DNA of 64,000 nt from positions 107,822 to 171,821 of the forward strand of contig DKAJ01000001.1 in the NCBI GenBank assembly GCA_002448815.1, written 5' to 3'. A program made the translations under genes and the position numbers. The notes under the pieces are model-generated. The model made no database searches and was not told the DNA's origin. It worked only from the letters and a program-made list of their open reading frames with translations. The DNA comes from Micavibrio sp. UBA6929 (lineage in GTDB: Bacteria; Pseudomonadota; Alphaproteobacteria; Micavibrionales; Micavibrionaceae). Below, one piece after another: positions 43,109 through 51,194 of the stretch; position 1 is the first letter of the stretch; each line of letters begins with the position of its first letter.

Positions 43109-44280
43109 GGTGATGGTGCTCGCGTGAGGGTGTCTAGGATAATATGTTTTTTGTCAGCGTAAGAGGCATTGCTGTTAAGTAGCCCCTTGATTTCGCGGTA
43201 GGTTGTTTTGTTGAACCGCGTGCTGCGCGCAAGGCGCGGGTCAATAGCTGGTTTGATGGATCCTGCCGGAAAAGTGTCAGTGAGTGTGCTTAGTGCGTGG
43301 ACATCCTCTGAATAGGTTTTTGGGCTGAGCAGGCTGATCTCGTCAACGATCAAGAGGTTATGGCCGCGGTTATAAAGCTGCTCTGCGTATGCACTTGGGT
43401 CGTTATACAAGTCTTCGGCGTATGATAGGTCGGGCGTAATGCATAGCAGATCATATGTATCCGCATAGTGTGGTTGCTGTGTGAGGAGCGCGCTGAGTGA
43501 GTTATCTGCGGGATGTGATGGTGCTGCGGATAATCCTCCTAAATGGGCCGCGCCAGTAAAAATGATCCCTAGTGAAACATTGTCGTCTGTCATAGCCTTG
43601 TTGCAAAGGTCTGCCATGACGGCGTTACGGAGCATAAAGCCTTCGCTGGAGGCGCGCGGTATGCGTCCTTTTGGAAAGTTATGAGGGGTGAAATTTAGTC
43701 TGCGCGCGGCGATGTATTCGGGCGTGCCCATATCTGTTGTTGTAATATATTCTTGGCCGCGCCATGTTTTCTTGAAAGCTGCATCAATAAAATGAGCAGG
43801 AATATCTAACGTGATCTCTGTCAGGGTAGCTGTTGCTTGTACCGTGCAGAGGTCTGTACTGTTTTGCAATGTGCCAAGGCAGTGCAGGGCAAGGCGAAGG
43901 TCTGCGTTTTTTTGTGATATGTTTGCAGGTTTGGTCAGTGTATCCATTCTTGTGTGCGCATATTCATGCAGTGTATTAAATCGCATCCACGGCGCATCGG
44001 GATTTGTGTCGCGGCGGAAGGCTAGCTGGTTTAGCAGTGCAAGGCGTAGCGCCGCATGCGCGGCAAGTTTGTGGTCTTCACCGATGGCAACGATTAACTT
44101 TTTGTTGTTAATTAAGGCTTCTGTATGGGCGCTGTGGATGTGTTGCATACAGGCGTTTGCAAGCCCCCACATGTTTGTTGGGGACGCGGGAGTAATGCGG
44201 GTGTGATAATGCCCCTGTGTAGGGATTTTAGTTTGACTGCACCCAGTGTCTGAAAGACTGTTTTGTATTTCGTTGAACAT
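43105..44280 (-). CDS. Hypothetical protein of possible TraB/TIKI/ChaN-like fold (copy A)
   Basis: The 391-residue product shares with copy B the motifs LIVAIGEDHKLAAHA (GEDH at 67-70), KNADLRLALH, IPAHFIDAAFK, SEGFMLRNAVMADL and LGIIFTGAAHLGGL (241-250). Outside these blocks the two are quite different, so the duplication is old. The surrounding sequence is rich in T, H, N and A. It is soluble, with no signal. It starts an apparent operon that includes copy B and perhaps the M32 peptidase, thrC and the M16 peptidase. I do not recognise a named family. Confidence 0.6.
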   Translation of the reverse strand: MFNEIQNSLSDTGCSQTKIPTQGHYHTRITPASPTNMWGLANACMQHIHSAHTEALINNKKLIVAIGEDHKLAAHAALRLALLNQLAFRRDTNPDAPWMRFNTLHEYAHTRMDTLTKPANISQKNADLRLALHCLGTLQNSTDLCTVQATATLTEITLDIPAHFIDAAFKKTWRGQEYITTTDMGTPEYIAARRLNFTPHNFPKGRIPRASSEGFMLRNAVMADLCNKAMTDDNVSLGIIFTGAAHLGGLSAAPSHPADNSLSALLTQQPHYADTYDLLCITPDLSYAEDLYNDPSAYAEQLYNRGHNLLIVDEISLLSPKTYSEDVHALSTLTDTFPAGSIKPAIDPRLARSTRFNKTTYREIKGLLNSNASYADKKHIILDTLTRAPSP

Positions 44281-44360
44281 AAATGTTCTATTTACCCTCT
44301 TTTAGCCGAGAGAATTCATACCACACGGTAAAGATTTATGTCAAACAAAAGCGGATGTGA

Positions 44361-44915
44361 TTAGATGAGGTCTAAAAAGCGCTTATGCATGGGTGAGGGG
44401 GCGCTCAGGTTTGTTTCAGGGTGAAACGTGCTGGCCATGGCGTTGCCTTGTTGAACCCAGACCGGCTGGCCTTCGTGGGAGGCTAAAATAGCGCACTGCG
44501 CGGCGTCCGTTATAACCGGCGCACGGATAAAGGATACATCGTAATCGCAAACCTTGGAAATGTGGCTGTCTAACTGACGGCCATAACCATTGCGCTGTAC
44601 TGTAATGGGCAGGCGGGCGAAGGATTTTTGCGCTGGGTTTGTGACATGGGTTGCCAGTAAGATTGATCCTGCGCAAATGCCCCAAACAGGCTTGGATGCG
44701 AACTCATCTGCCAAGACATCCCACAGATCAAAAGTCTCGATCAGCTTCAGCATCGTCGTGCTTTCGCCGCCGGGCAGAATGTAACCATCAACATCCTTAA
44801 ACTGCGCAGGCGTTTTAACGGCGCGAAATTCGCCGCCAAGTGCTTCGATATGAGGTTTGTGGAGGTCAACAGCGCCCTGTAAAGCAAGAACGCCAATAAC
44901 AGGGCGTGTCGTCAT
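44361..44915 (-). CDS. pdxT: PLP synthase glutaminase subunit
   Basis: PdxT releases ammonia from glutamine for PdxS. The class I glutaminase triad can be seen: Cys81 in WGICAGSILLA and His and Glu in TFHPE. The GVLALQGAVDLH start and ILPGGESTTM segment are family signatures. The nucleophile elbow reads GICAGS rather than the commoner GTCAGM, which is a mild change. Length of 184 residues is normal. The start is 9 bases after the pdxS stop, and the two form a 12+12 complex. Confidence 0.94.
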   Translation of the reverse strand: MTTRPVIGVLALQGAVDLHKPHIEALGGEFRAVKTPAQFKDVDGYILPGGESTTMLKLIETFDLWDVLADEFASKPVWGICAGSILLATHVTNPAQKSFARLPITVQRNGYGRQLDSHISKVCDYDVSFIRAPVITDAAQCAILASHEGQPVWVQQGNAMASTFHPETNLSAPSPMHKRFLDLI

Positions 44916-44924
44916 AATGGAGCC

Positions 44925-45806
44925 TTACCAGCCGCGGTTTGCCATGCGCTCAGAGTCTTCAAGCGTTTCAAGCGCAGTGCCGCGCATTGCTTCGCCAAGA
45001 CCTTTTGAGGCTTCTAAAACGGCCTTAGGGTCATTGTAGTGCGCTGTTGCTTTGACGATGGCCTTTGCAAATTTGGCAGGGTCTTCGCTTTTGAAAATGC
45101 CTGATCCAACGAAAACTGTTTCCGCGCCAAGCTGCATGCAAAGTGCCGCGTCCGCAGGTGTTGCCACGCCGCCAGCCGCAAAGTTAGGAACAGGCAAGCG
45201 GCCTTGTTCTTTTACCATTCTCACAAGCTCAAATGGCGCGCCCAAATCGCGGGCTTCTGTCATAAGCTCTTCATCGCTCAGGCGTGTGATGCGCTGAATG
45301 TCTTGGTTGATCTGGCGCAAGTGACGCACGGCTTCAACGATGTTGCCTGTGCCAGGCTCGCCTTTTGTGCGCATCAGGGCTGCACCTTCGCCAATGCGGC
45401 GCAATGCTTCACCAAGGTCTTTCGCACCACATACGAAAGGCACTTTATAGTCGTGCTTATAGATGTGGTAATCTTCATCAGCTGGTGTCAAAACTTCTGA
45501 CTCGTCGATGAAATCAACGCCGATGGCTTCTAAAATCTGTGCTTCGGCAAAGTGACCAATGCGGCATTTCGCCATAACAGGAATAGAAACGCTTTCCATG
45601 ATTTCTTGGACAAGCTCTGGCGGGCTCATGCGGGCAACGCCACCAGCGGCGCGAATGTCAGATGGTACGCGCTCAAGCGCCATAACGGCAACAGCGCCAG
45701 CATCTTCTGCGACTTTGGCTTGGTCGGCGGTTACAACGTCCATAATGACGCCGCCTTTTAACATTTCGGCAAGGCCTGTTTTAATTGTGATGACATTGCT
45801 GCTCAT
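44925..45806 (-). CDS. pdxS: PLP synthase, synthase subunit
   Basis: PdxS makes pyridoxal 5'-phosphate from ribose 5-phosphate, glyceraldehyde 3-phosphate and ammonia. The 293-residue product has the near-invariant segments KGGVIMDV, ALERVPSDIR, Lys80 in VMAKCRIGH, DESEVLTPAD, PFVCGAKDLGEALRR and a second catalytic Lys in RTKGEPGTGN. I start at ATG 45806, preceded by AGGGA; a longer frame to 46124 crosses the promoter and the divergent rpoZ region. Most alphaproteobacteria use the other route (PdxA and PdxJ), which makes this gene pair notable. Confidence 0.95.
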   Translation of the reverse strand: MSSNVITIKTGLAEMLKGGVIMDVVTADQAKVAEDAGAVAVMALERVPSDIRAAGGVARMSPPELVQEIMESVSIPVMAKCRIGHFAEAQILEAIGVDFIDESEVLTPADEDYHIYKHDYKVPFVCGAKDLGEALRRIGEGAALMRTKGEPGTGNIVEAVRHLRQINQDIQRITRLSDEELMTEARDLGAPFELVRMVKEQGRLPVPNFAAGGVATPADAALCMQLGAETVFVGSGIFKSEDPAKFAKAIVKATAHYNDPKAVLEASKGLGEAMRGTALETLEDSERMANRGW

Positions 45807-45857
45807 GGCTTTTCTTCCCTCTTGCAAAACGATCTGTAAAATATGTATCAGGCGCAA

Positions 45858-45886
45858 GATATAGCCAGTCCAAACCCGTTTTTCAA
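45858..45886 (-). promoter_or_regulatory. Promoter of pdxST
   Basis: On the minus strand TTGAAA (45881-45886), 17 bases, TATATC (45858-45863). The leader to pdxS is about 45 bases. Confidence 0.6.
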
Positions 45887-45891
45887 GCTGA

Positions 45892-45903
45892 TTATCGCGA
45901 TAA
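45892..45903. promoter_or_regulatory. 12-bp perfect palindrome between divergent promoters
   Basis: TTATCGCGATAA lies 5 bases upstream of the pdxST -35 box and about 45 bases before the rpoZ -35 box, where an operator for a dimeric regulator could sit. No known regulator is assigned. Confidence 0.4.
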
Positions 45904-45947
45904 CGCGCGAAATTATTTGAAAAGGCGCTTTTTTGTCGTAAAAAGGG

Positions 45948-45976
45948 TTGAAATTTAATTGAAAAGGCTCTAATCA
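45948..45976 (+). promoter_or_regulatory. Promoter of rpoZ
   Basis: TTGAAA (45948-45953), 17 bases, TAATCA (45971-45976), about 36 bases before the rpoZ start. A 10-base direct repeat, TTGAAAAGGC, occurs at 45917-45926 and 45959-45968 around it. Confidence 0.55.
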
Positions 45977-46012
45977 ATGGGGTCTTACAAGCAAAGAAGG
46001 GTTGAGGAAAAT

Positions 46013-46399
46013 ATGGCTCGTGTAACCGTTGAAGATTGTGTTGATAAAGTTTCAAACCGTTTTGAACTCGTTTTGGTTGCTGCGCAACGTGCGCGCAAAA
46101 TCGGTTCAGGCGCTCCGCTGACAATTGATCGCGATAATGATAAAAACACTGTTGTGGCTCTGCGTGAAATCGCCGAGGAAAAATTAGACCTAGAAGACAT
46201 CAAAGAAGGATTCATCAAAAGCCATCAGCGCGTTGTATCTTACGACGAAGATGAATCAATTGATTTGATGGACGGCGAAAAAGAATGGGCTGAGATGGCT
46301 GAGGCTGCTTCTCCATCAGGTATGTACGCTGATGAAGTTGTCGAAGAAGATGCCGCTTCTGATAAAGAGCCTGATCTTTCAGACATCGTTGGTGGCTAA
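46013..46399 (+). CDS. rpoZ: RNA polymerase omega subunit
   Basis: Omega helps assemble RNA polymerase and forms part of a ppGpp site. The 128-residue protein begins MARVTVEDCVDKVSNRFELV, then VAAQRARKI and a VVALREIAEEKLD segment, all family signatures, followed by an acidic tail usual in alphaproteobacteria. I start at ATG 46013, preceded by GAGGA; an upstream ATG at 45977 lies at the likely transcription start. A terminator follows, then the Rel gene, so polymerase and ppGpp enzyme share the locus. Confidence 0.97.
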   Translation: MARVTVEDCVDKVSNRFELVLVAAQRARKIGSGAPLTIDRDNDKNTVVALREIAEEKLDLEDIKEGFIKSHQRVVSYDEDESIDLMDGEKEWAEMAEAASPSGMYADEVVEEDAASDKEPDLSDIVGG

Positions 46400-46428
46400 T
46401 ATCGCCCACCATTGATAAAAAGAATAAG

Positions 46429-46454
46429 GCCGGATCGTTGTATCCGGCTTTTTT
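46429..46454 (+). terminator. Intrinsic terminator after rpoZ
   Basis: GCCGGAT (46429-46435) pairs with ATCCGGC (46442-46448), followed by TTTTTT. Confidence 0.85.
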
Positions 46455-46493
46455 ATATAGAAAAAAGCATTTTTGCAGTGCATAATCTGGCTC

Positions 46494-48656
46494 ATGGATC
46501 ATTCCTATCTCGTTGACAAAATAAAACCTTATAAAGGCGACTTTGATACGTCAGAGCTTGAAGAAGCCTATCTTTTCGCTAAAGAAAAGCATGAAGGCCA
46601 GTTCCGAAGCTCGGGCGAGCCATATTACACGCACCCGATGGAGGTCGCGGGTATCCTCGCCGATATGAAGATGGATATGGCCACCGTCATCACCGCGATC
46701 TTGCATGATACGCTGGAAGATACGGATGCAACCTATGAAGATTTAGAAGGGCGTTTTGGCAAAACTGTCGCAGATTTGGTCAGCGGCGTGAGTAAACTGA
46801 ACCGCATCGAAAGCCAAACTGTCGAAGGCAAGCAGGCCGAAAACTTCCGTAAATTATTGCTGGCGATGTCCGAAGATATCCGCGTGTTGCTGGTGAAACT
46901 GGCTGACCGTCTGCATAACATGCGCACAATCGAAGGCATTAAAAAGCCGCACAAGCGCCGCCGCATTGCGTTGGAAACGCTTGAGATCTATGCCCCGCTG
47001 GCCGAGCGCATCGGTATGCATCAGGTCAAAGAAGAATTAGAAGACCTTGCCTTCGCGCAAATGAACCCTGAAGCGCGCGAAAGTATTTCAAACCGCCTGT
47101 CTTTCTTGCGCCGCAAAGGCACGGACATGGTCGAAAGCATCATTGATGAAATCCATGATCTGTTAAAGAAATCTGGCGGGATCGAAGCCGATATCACAGG
47201 GCGCGAAAAAACGCGATATTCGATCTGGCGGAAAATGCAGCGCAAAAACGTCGCCTTTGAACAGCTCTCTGACATTATGGCCTTCCGCGTTGTCGTTGAC
47301 TCGGTCGAGCAATGCTATCTCGTTCTCGGGATTATTCACGCCAATTACCCCAGCGTCCCTGGCCGTTTTAAAGATTACATTTCGACGCCAAAACCAAACG
47401 GATACAGCTCTATTCACACAACAGTGATGGGCCCCAAACGACAGCGCATTGAAATTCAGATCCGCACGCGTGACATGCATACGCTGGCCGAGATGGGGGT
47501 GGCGGCGCACTGGGCGTATAAAAAGGGCGAAATGCCCAGCTTGCAGGATGTAAAGAAATATCGCTGGCTGCGGGCGCTTCTCGAGATTTTGGAACAAGAA
47601 CAAGCCCCAGAAGATTTCTGGGAAAATACGAAAATGGAACTGTTCCAAGATCAGGTGTTCGTATTTACGCCCAAGGGTGACTTGATCGAAATGCCAAGCG
47701 GCGCAACCCCAGTGGACTTTGCGTACGCGATCCACTCGGACATTGGCGATAAATGTGTTGGCGCGAAAATTAACGGCCGCATTACGCCGCTGAACACGAA
47801 ATTACAAAACGGCGATCAGGTCGAGGTCATTACCGCAAAAACACAAAGCCCATCACCAACGTGGGAACGCTTTGTCGTGACGGGTAAGGCGCGCTCTCAC
47901 ATTCGTAAATTTATTCGTGCGCAGCAGCGCGATGAATATGCGATGCTAGGTCGTGCGATGCTGCAAAAGGTTTTCCGCCAAGAAGGCTATGACTTCACGG
48001 AAAAGGCGCTATCAGGCGTTTTGGATAAGTTTGGCGCAAACGAAGCAGATGATGTCTATGCCCGCATTGGTTCGGGTCTGTTGGTTGCGCGTGATGTCTT
48101 TAAGACTATATTCCCGTCGCATAAAACGAAAATCGTTAACCGCCCATCGGCGGACATGGACGCCGCCGTTATGGTGAAAACCGATGGCGGAAAAGGCGAC
48201 TCTGCTGTGCCGATTAAGGGACTTATTCCCGGTATGGCGGTGCATATGGCGCGTTGCTGTCATCCGCTGCCGGGGGATCGCATTGTCGGGATTATCACGA
48301 CGGGTAAGGGCGTGACCATTCACACGATTGATTGTGATACGCTGGAAACCTTCGCTGACACGCCCGAGCGCTGGATCGAGGTGTCGTGGGGCGGTGACCA
48401 TGAAGCCCCAGAAACGCAAGTTGGTCGTATTGAAATTACCTTCCAAAATGCCCCCGGCGCGCTCAGCTCTGTCACGACGATTGTGGCGAAAAATGGCGGG
48501 AACATCGCTAATATTAAGGTCACAAACCGTACTGTCGATTTTTGGGATATTCTGCTGGATATTTATGTCACCGATACCAAGCACCTGAATAATCTGGTCG
48601 CGGCACTGCGCGCAACGCCAGTCGTCACCGCCGTGCAGCGCGCACGCGGAGGATAA
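46494..48656 (+). CDS. Bifunctional (p)ppGpp synthetase/hydrolase
   Basis: This is the Rel/SpoT-type (Rsh) enzyme of the stringent response. The hydrolase domain keeps the metal site (ILHDTLEDTDAT), and the synthetase domain has RFKDYISTPKPNGYSSIHT and EIQIRTRDMH, so both activities are expected. TGS (VFTPKGDLIEMPSGATPVDFAYAIHSDIG), the helical domain with the CCHPLPGD segment, and a C-terminal ACT domain follow. Length is 720 residues. Start at ATG 46494; a frame to 46473 adds 7 residues. Alphaproteobacteria usually have one such enzyme, called rsh, rel or spoT. Confidence 0.95.
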   Translation: MDHSYLVDKIKPYKGDFDTSELEEAYLFAKEKHEGQFRSSGEPYYTHPMEVAGILADMKMDMATVITAILHDTLEDTDATYEDLEGRFGKTVADLVSGVSKLNRIESQTVEGKQAENFRKLLLAMSEDIRVLLVKLADRLHNMRTIEGIKKPHKRRRIALETLEIYAPLAERIGMHQVKEELEDLAFAQMNPEARESISNRLSFLRRKGTDMVESIIDEIHDLLKKSGGIEADITGREKTRYSIWRKMQRKNVAFEQLSDIMAFRVVVDSVEQCYLVLGIIHANYPSVPGRFKDYISTPKPNGYSSIHTTVMGPKRQRIEIQIRTRDMHTLAEMGVAAHWAYKKGEMPSLQDVKKYRWLRALLEILEQEQAPEDFWENTKMELFQDQVFVFTPKGDLIEMPSGATPVDFAYAIHSDIGDKCVGAKINGRITPLNTKLQNGDQVEVITAKTQSPSPTWERFVVTGKARSHIRKFIRAQQRDEYAMLGRAMLQKVFRQEGYDFTEKALSGVLDKFGANEADDVYARIGSGLLVARDVFKTIFPSHKTKIVNRPSADMDAAVMVKTDGGKGDSAVPIKGLIPGMAVHMARCCHPLPGDRIVGIITTGKGVTIHTIDCDTLETFADTPERWIEVSWGGDHEAPETQVGRIEITFQNAPGALSSVTTIVAKNGGNIANIKVTNRTVDFWDILLDIYVTDTKHLNNLVAALRATPVVTAVQRARGG

Positions 48657-48668
48657 CAGGCCTGCATA

Positions 48669-49259
48669 ATGATCTTTAAGCGTAAAAAATCGCCACCTTT
48701 GATGAAGAAATTATCAAACTATGTCTGGCCATCGATGGGGTGGGGGCGTTTCTTTACCTATATCAAAAAGCGCATTATCCGCTTGTCTGACAGTCCGCAT
48801 AACATTGCACTGGGATTTGGGATTGGGCTTGCATGCTCGTTTAACCCGTATATGGGGACGCATATTTTGCAGGCGGCGTTTTTCTCGTGGGTTTTTGGCG
48901 CAAACATTGCGGCCAGTGCGATTGGTACAATCTTGGGGAACCCGTCAACATTTCCATTTTTCTGGTGGGCGGCGCTGGCAACGGGCGAGGCGTTGTTATC
49001 TGCATTTGGTTTTTCCATGCCTGTCGAAATTACGCATAGCACCGATTTTGAAGCGCTGCTATCCGCCGCCGAGGAAGAGCCTTTGCGCATTTTCTTGCCA
49101 TGGACGCTAGGGTCTTATGTCGTAGGCGTTGCAACGCTGCCAATTAGTTATATGATAATGTATCCATTGATTAAGGGGACCAAAGCTGCGCGCCAGAAAG
49201 TCATTGATGCGCGCCGTGCCTATTTGAAAAAGAAGCAAGACGCAAAGGATAAGACATGA
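48669..49259 (+). CDS. DUF2062 membrane protein
   Basis: The 196-residue product has the DUF2062 pattern: SPHNIALGFGIGLACSFNPYMGTH, then GTILGNPSTFPFFWWAALATGE, and a C-terminal helix pair. Two to three transmembrane segments are apparent. Function is unknown for the family. It sits 12 bases after the Rel gene and its stop overlaps acpS (ATGA). In many alphaproteobacteria the gene pdxJ lies at about this place; it is missing. Confidence 0.87.
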   Translation: MIFKRKKSPPLMKKLSNYVWPSMGWGRFFTYIKKRIIRLSDSPHNIALGFGIGLACSFNPYMGTHILQAAFFSWVFGANIAASAIGTILGNPSTFPFFWWAALATGEALLSAFGFSMPVEITHSTDFEALLSAAEEEPLRIFLPWTLGSYVVGVATLPISYMIMYPLIKGTKAARQKVIDARRAYLKKKQDAKDKT

Positions 49260-49696
49260 TTATTGGTATAGGACATGATTTGACCGATATACGGCGCATT
49301 GCAAAAATTATTGACCGTTTTGGCGACCGTTTTATCAAGCGATGCTTCACAGAAAAAGAGGCCGCACTTGCGCATGCACGCGCTGATAAACCTGGGCAAA
49401 TGGAGGCCACCTTGGCCAAGCGTTTTGCGGCCAAAGAAGCCTGTGCCAAAGCATTAGGCAGTGGCATTGCACAGAGCGTTGCGCTGCGTGATATCGAGGT
49501 CGGGCGTGACCACCGAGGCAAGCCCACAATTATTTTGCACGGCGGTGCCTATCAGTATGTGCAGGCCATGATGCCCGAAGATTTTATTCCAATAATCCAC
49601 CTCAGCCTCAGTGACGAGCCCCCATATGCAAGTGCTTACGTCATTATTGAGGCTTGCCAAAGCCCGCAGGGCGCTATAATGATGGAGGCACAATGA
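49256..49696 (+). CDS. acpS: Holo-ACP synthase
   Basis: AcpS attaches 4'-phosphopantetheine from CoA to the ACP Ser. The 146-residue product begins IIGIGHDLTDIRRI (the conserved GxDLxxxxR with Asp metal ligand) and has FAAKEACAKALGSGI, whose Glu is the second metal ligand. The length is a little above the usual 120-130 residues because of the C-terminal tail. It overlaps the DUF2062 gene upstream and the lepB start downstream, both by ATGA. Confidence 0.95.
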   Translation: MIIGIGHDLTDIRRIAKIIDRFGDRFIKRCFTEKEAALAHARADKPGQMEATLAKRFAAKEACAKALGSGIAQSVALRDIEVGRDHRGKPTIILHGGAYQYVQAMMPEDFIPIIHLSLSDEPPYASAYVIIEACQSPQGAIMMEAQ

Positions 49697-50523
49697 CACA
49701 ACCTGAAAACCAAATGCCAACCAACGATGAAACGCCTGACGTAAAGCAGGATCATCAAGGCACAATGACGGCCAAAGAAGAAGCTGGCGAATTTTTTAAA
49801 AGCGCCATGATCGCCATTTTGGTGGCGCTGTTTATTCGCTCCTTTTTGTGGGAGCCTTTCAATATTCCATCTGGTTCAATGAAGCCGACCTTGCTAGTGG
49901 GGGATTATTTGTTTGTGTCCAAAGGCGCATACGGCTATAGCCGTTATTCATTCCCGTTTGGCATTATCCCGATCGAAGGCCGCATGAATGCTCGCGACCC
50001 GCAGCGCGGCGATATTGTGGTCTTTAAACTGCCTAGTAACACATCTATTGACTATATTAAGCGCGTCATTGGATTGCCGGGTGATACGGTGCAAATGAAA
50101 TCTGGCCGTTTGTACATTAATGGCGAAATGGTTAAGCGCGAAAAAATTGGTGATTTTGATATCGCCAGTGACAGCGGCGAAATTGTGAAGCTAACGCAAT
50201 ATACAGAAACGCTTCCCGGCGGTGTAAAACACACGATTTACGAGGAAAGCGATTACGGGCCGCTGGATAACACGCCGCTTTATACAATCCCTGAAAAGCA
50301 TTTCTTTATGATGGGTGATAACCGCGATCACTCGCAAGATAGCCGCGTTACCCACGCCGTAGGCGCAGTGCCGTTTGAAAATTTTGTCGGTCGGGCAGAT
50401 CGTTTGTTCTTCTCAACCAATGGCACGGCGGCATTGATGGAAGTGTGGAAATGGCCATGGACAGTGCGCTATGATCGCTTGTTCAAAGGATTGGCGCCTG
50501 AACGCCCGCAAGATAACAACTAA
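49693..50523 (+). CDS. lepB: Signal peptidase I
   Basis: LepB cuts Sec and Tat signal peptides on the outer face of the inner membrane. One N-terminal transmembrane helix (about 35-53) is followed by the catalytic Ser in NIPSGSMKPTLLVGDYLFV, Lys in DYIKRVIGLPGD, and the box E segment FFMMGDNRDHSQDSR. I start at ATG 49693, since GGAGG lies 7 bases upstream and it gives the usual length (276 residues). The ATGA overlap with acpS implies coupling. Confidence 0.96.
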   Translation: MTQPENQMPTNDETPDVKQDHQGTMTAKEEAGEFFKSAMIAILVALFIRSFLWEPFNIPSGSMKPTLLVGDYLFVSKGAYGYSRYSFPFGIIPIEGRMNARDPQRGDIVVFKLPSNTSIDYIKRVIGLPGDTVQMKSGRLYINGEMVKREKIGDFDIASDSGEIVKLTQYTETLPGGVKHTIYEESDYGPLDNTPLYTIPEKHFFMMGDNRDHSQDSRVTHAVGAVPFENFVGRADRLFFSTNGTAALMEVWKWPWTVRYDRLFKGLAPERPQDNN

Positions 50524-50538
50524 CGTAAAAGGTCAACC

Positions 50539-51189
50539 ATGAGTGTAGAGCGCATTATTGGTTATGAATTTAAAGATAAATCTCTTTTAGAACTGGCTTT
50601 AACCCATGCAAGCACGGCAACGGGTAAAACGTATGAGCGTCTAGAATTTTTAGGCGATCGTGTGCTGGGCATGGCGGTAGCCGATACGCTTTATAATAAA
50701 TTCCCGGAAGAACCCGAAGGCGATCTTGCGCGCAGGTTATCCGCCCTTGTGCAAGGTGAAACGCTGGCGCAAATCGCGCGTGAATATGCGCTTGGTGATT
50801 TTATTCAGCTTTCCGAGGCCGAGCGCAATAGCGGCGGCGCTGATAACGACCATATTTTAGCAGATATTGTTGAGGCCATTTTAGGCGCGCTTTACTTGGA
50901 TGCAGATTATAAAACCTGTCAAAAGGTTGTCAGCCACCTTTGGGGCGATCGTTTCTATGAAATGACGCAACCACCGCAGCATCCTAAAACCCGCGTACAA
51001 GAATGGGTGCAAAGTAAGGCACTTGGCTTGCCATCGTATGAGATCGTTGGGCAATCTGGCCCAGACCACGCCCCCGTGTTCGAAGTACGCCTCAGCGTCG
51101 ACGGCTACGACTCTGTCACGGCGCGCGGACGCTCGCGTCAGGAGGCCGAGAAAAAGGCCGCAAATCGTTTTATGAAAGATAAAGGATAA
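50539..51189 (+). CDS. rnc: Ribonuclease III
   Basis: RNase III cuts double-stranded RNA, including the rRNA precursor. The 216-residue product has the signature ERLEFLGDRVLGMA with the metal-binding Glu and Asp, DIVEAILGALYLD with the second acidic pair, and a C-terminal double-stranded RNA-binding domain (KTRVQEWVQSKALGLPSYEI...EAEKKAANRFM). AAAGG lies 6 to 9 bases before the ATG. era follows after 5 bases, the usual order. Confidence 0.96.
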   Translation: MSVERIIGYEFKDKSLLELALTHASTATGKTYERLEFLGDRVLGMAVADTLYNKFPEEPEGDLARRLSALVQGETLAQIAREYALGDFIQLSEAERNSGGADNDHILADIVEAILGALYLDADYKTCQKVVSHLWGDRFYEMTQPPQHPKTRVQEWVQSKALGLPSYEIVGQSGPDHAPVFEVRLSVDGYDSVTARGRSRQEAEKKAANRFMKDKG

Positions 51190-51194
51190 CGCCA

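Noticed and set aside
45807..46124. N-terminal extension of pdxS.
   Set aside because: It covers both divergent promoters and part of rpoZ; the family starts at the ATG 45806.
49256..49765. Long minus-strand frames across acpS and lepB.
   Set aside because: Antisense to two clear genes; no family signal.
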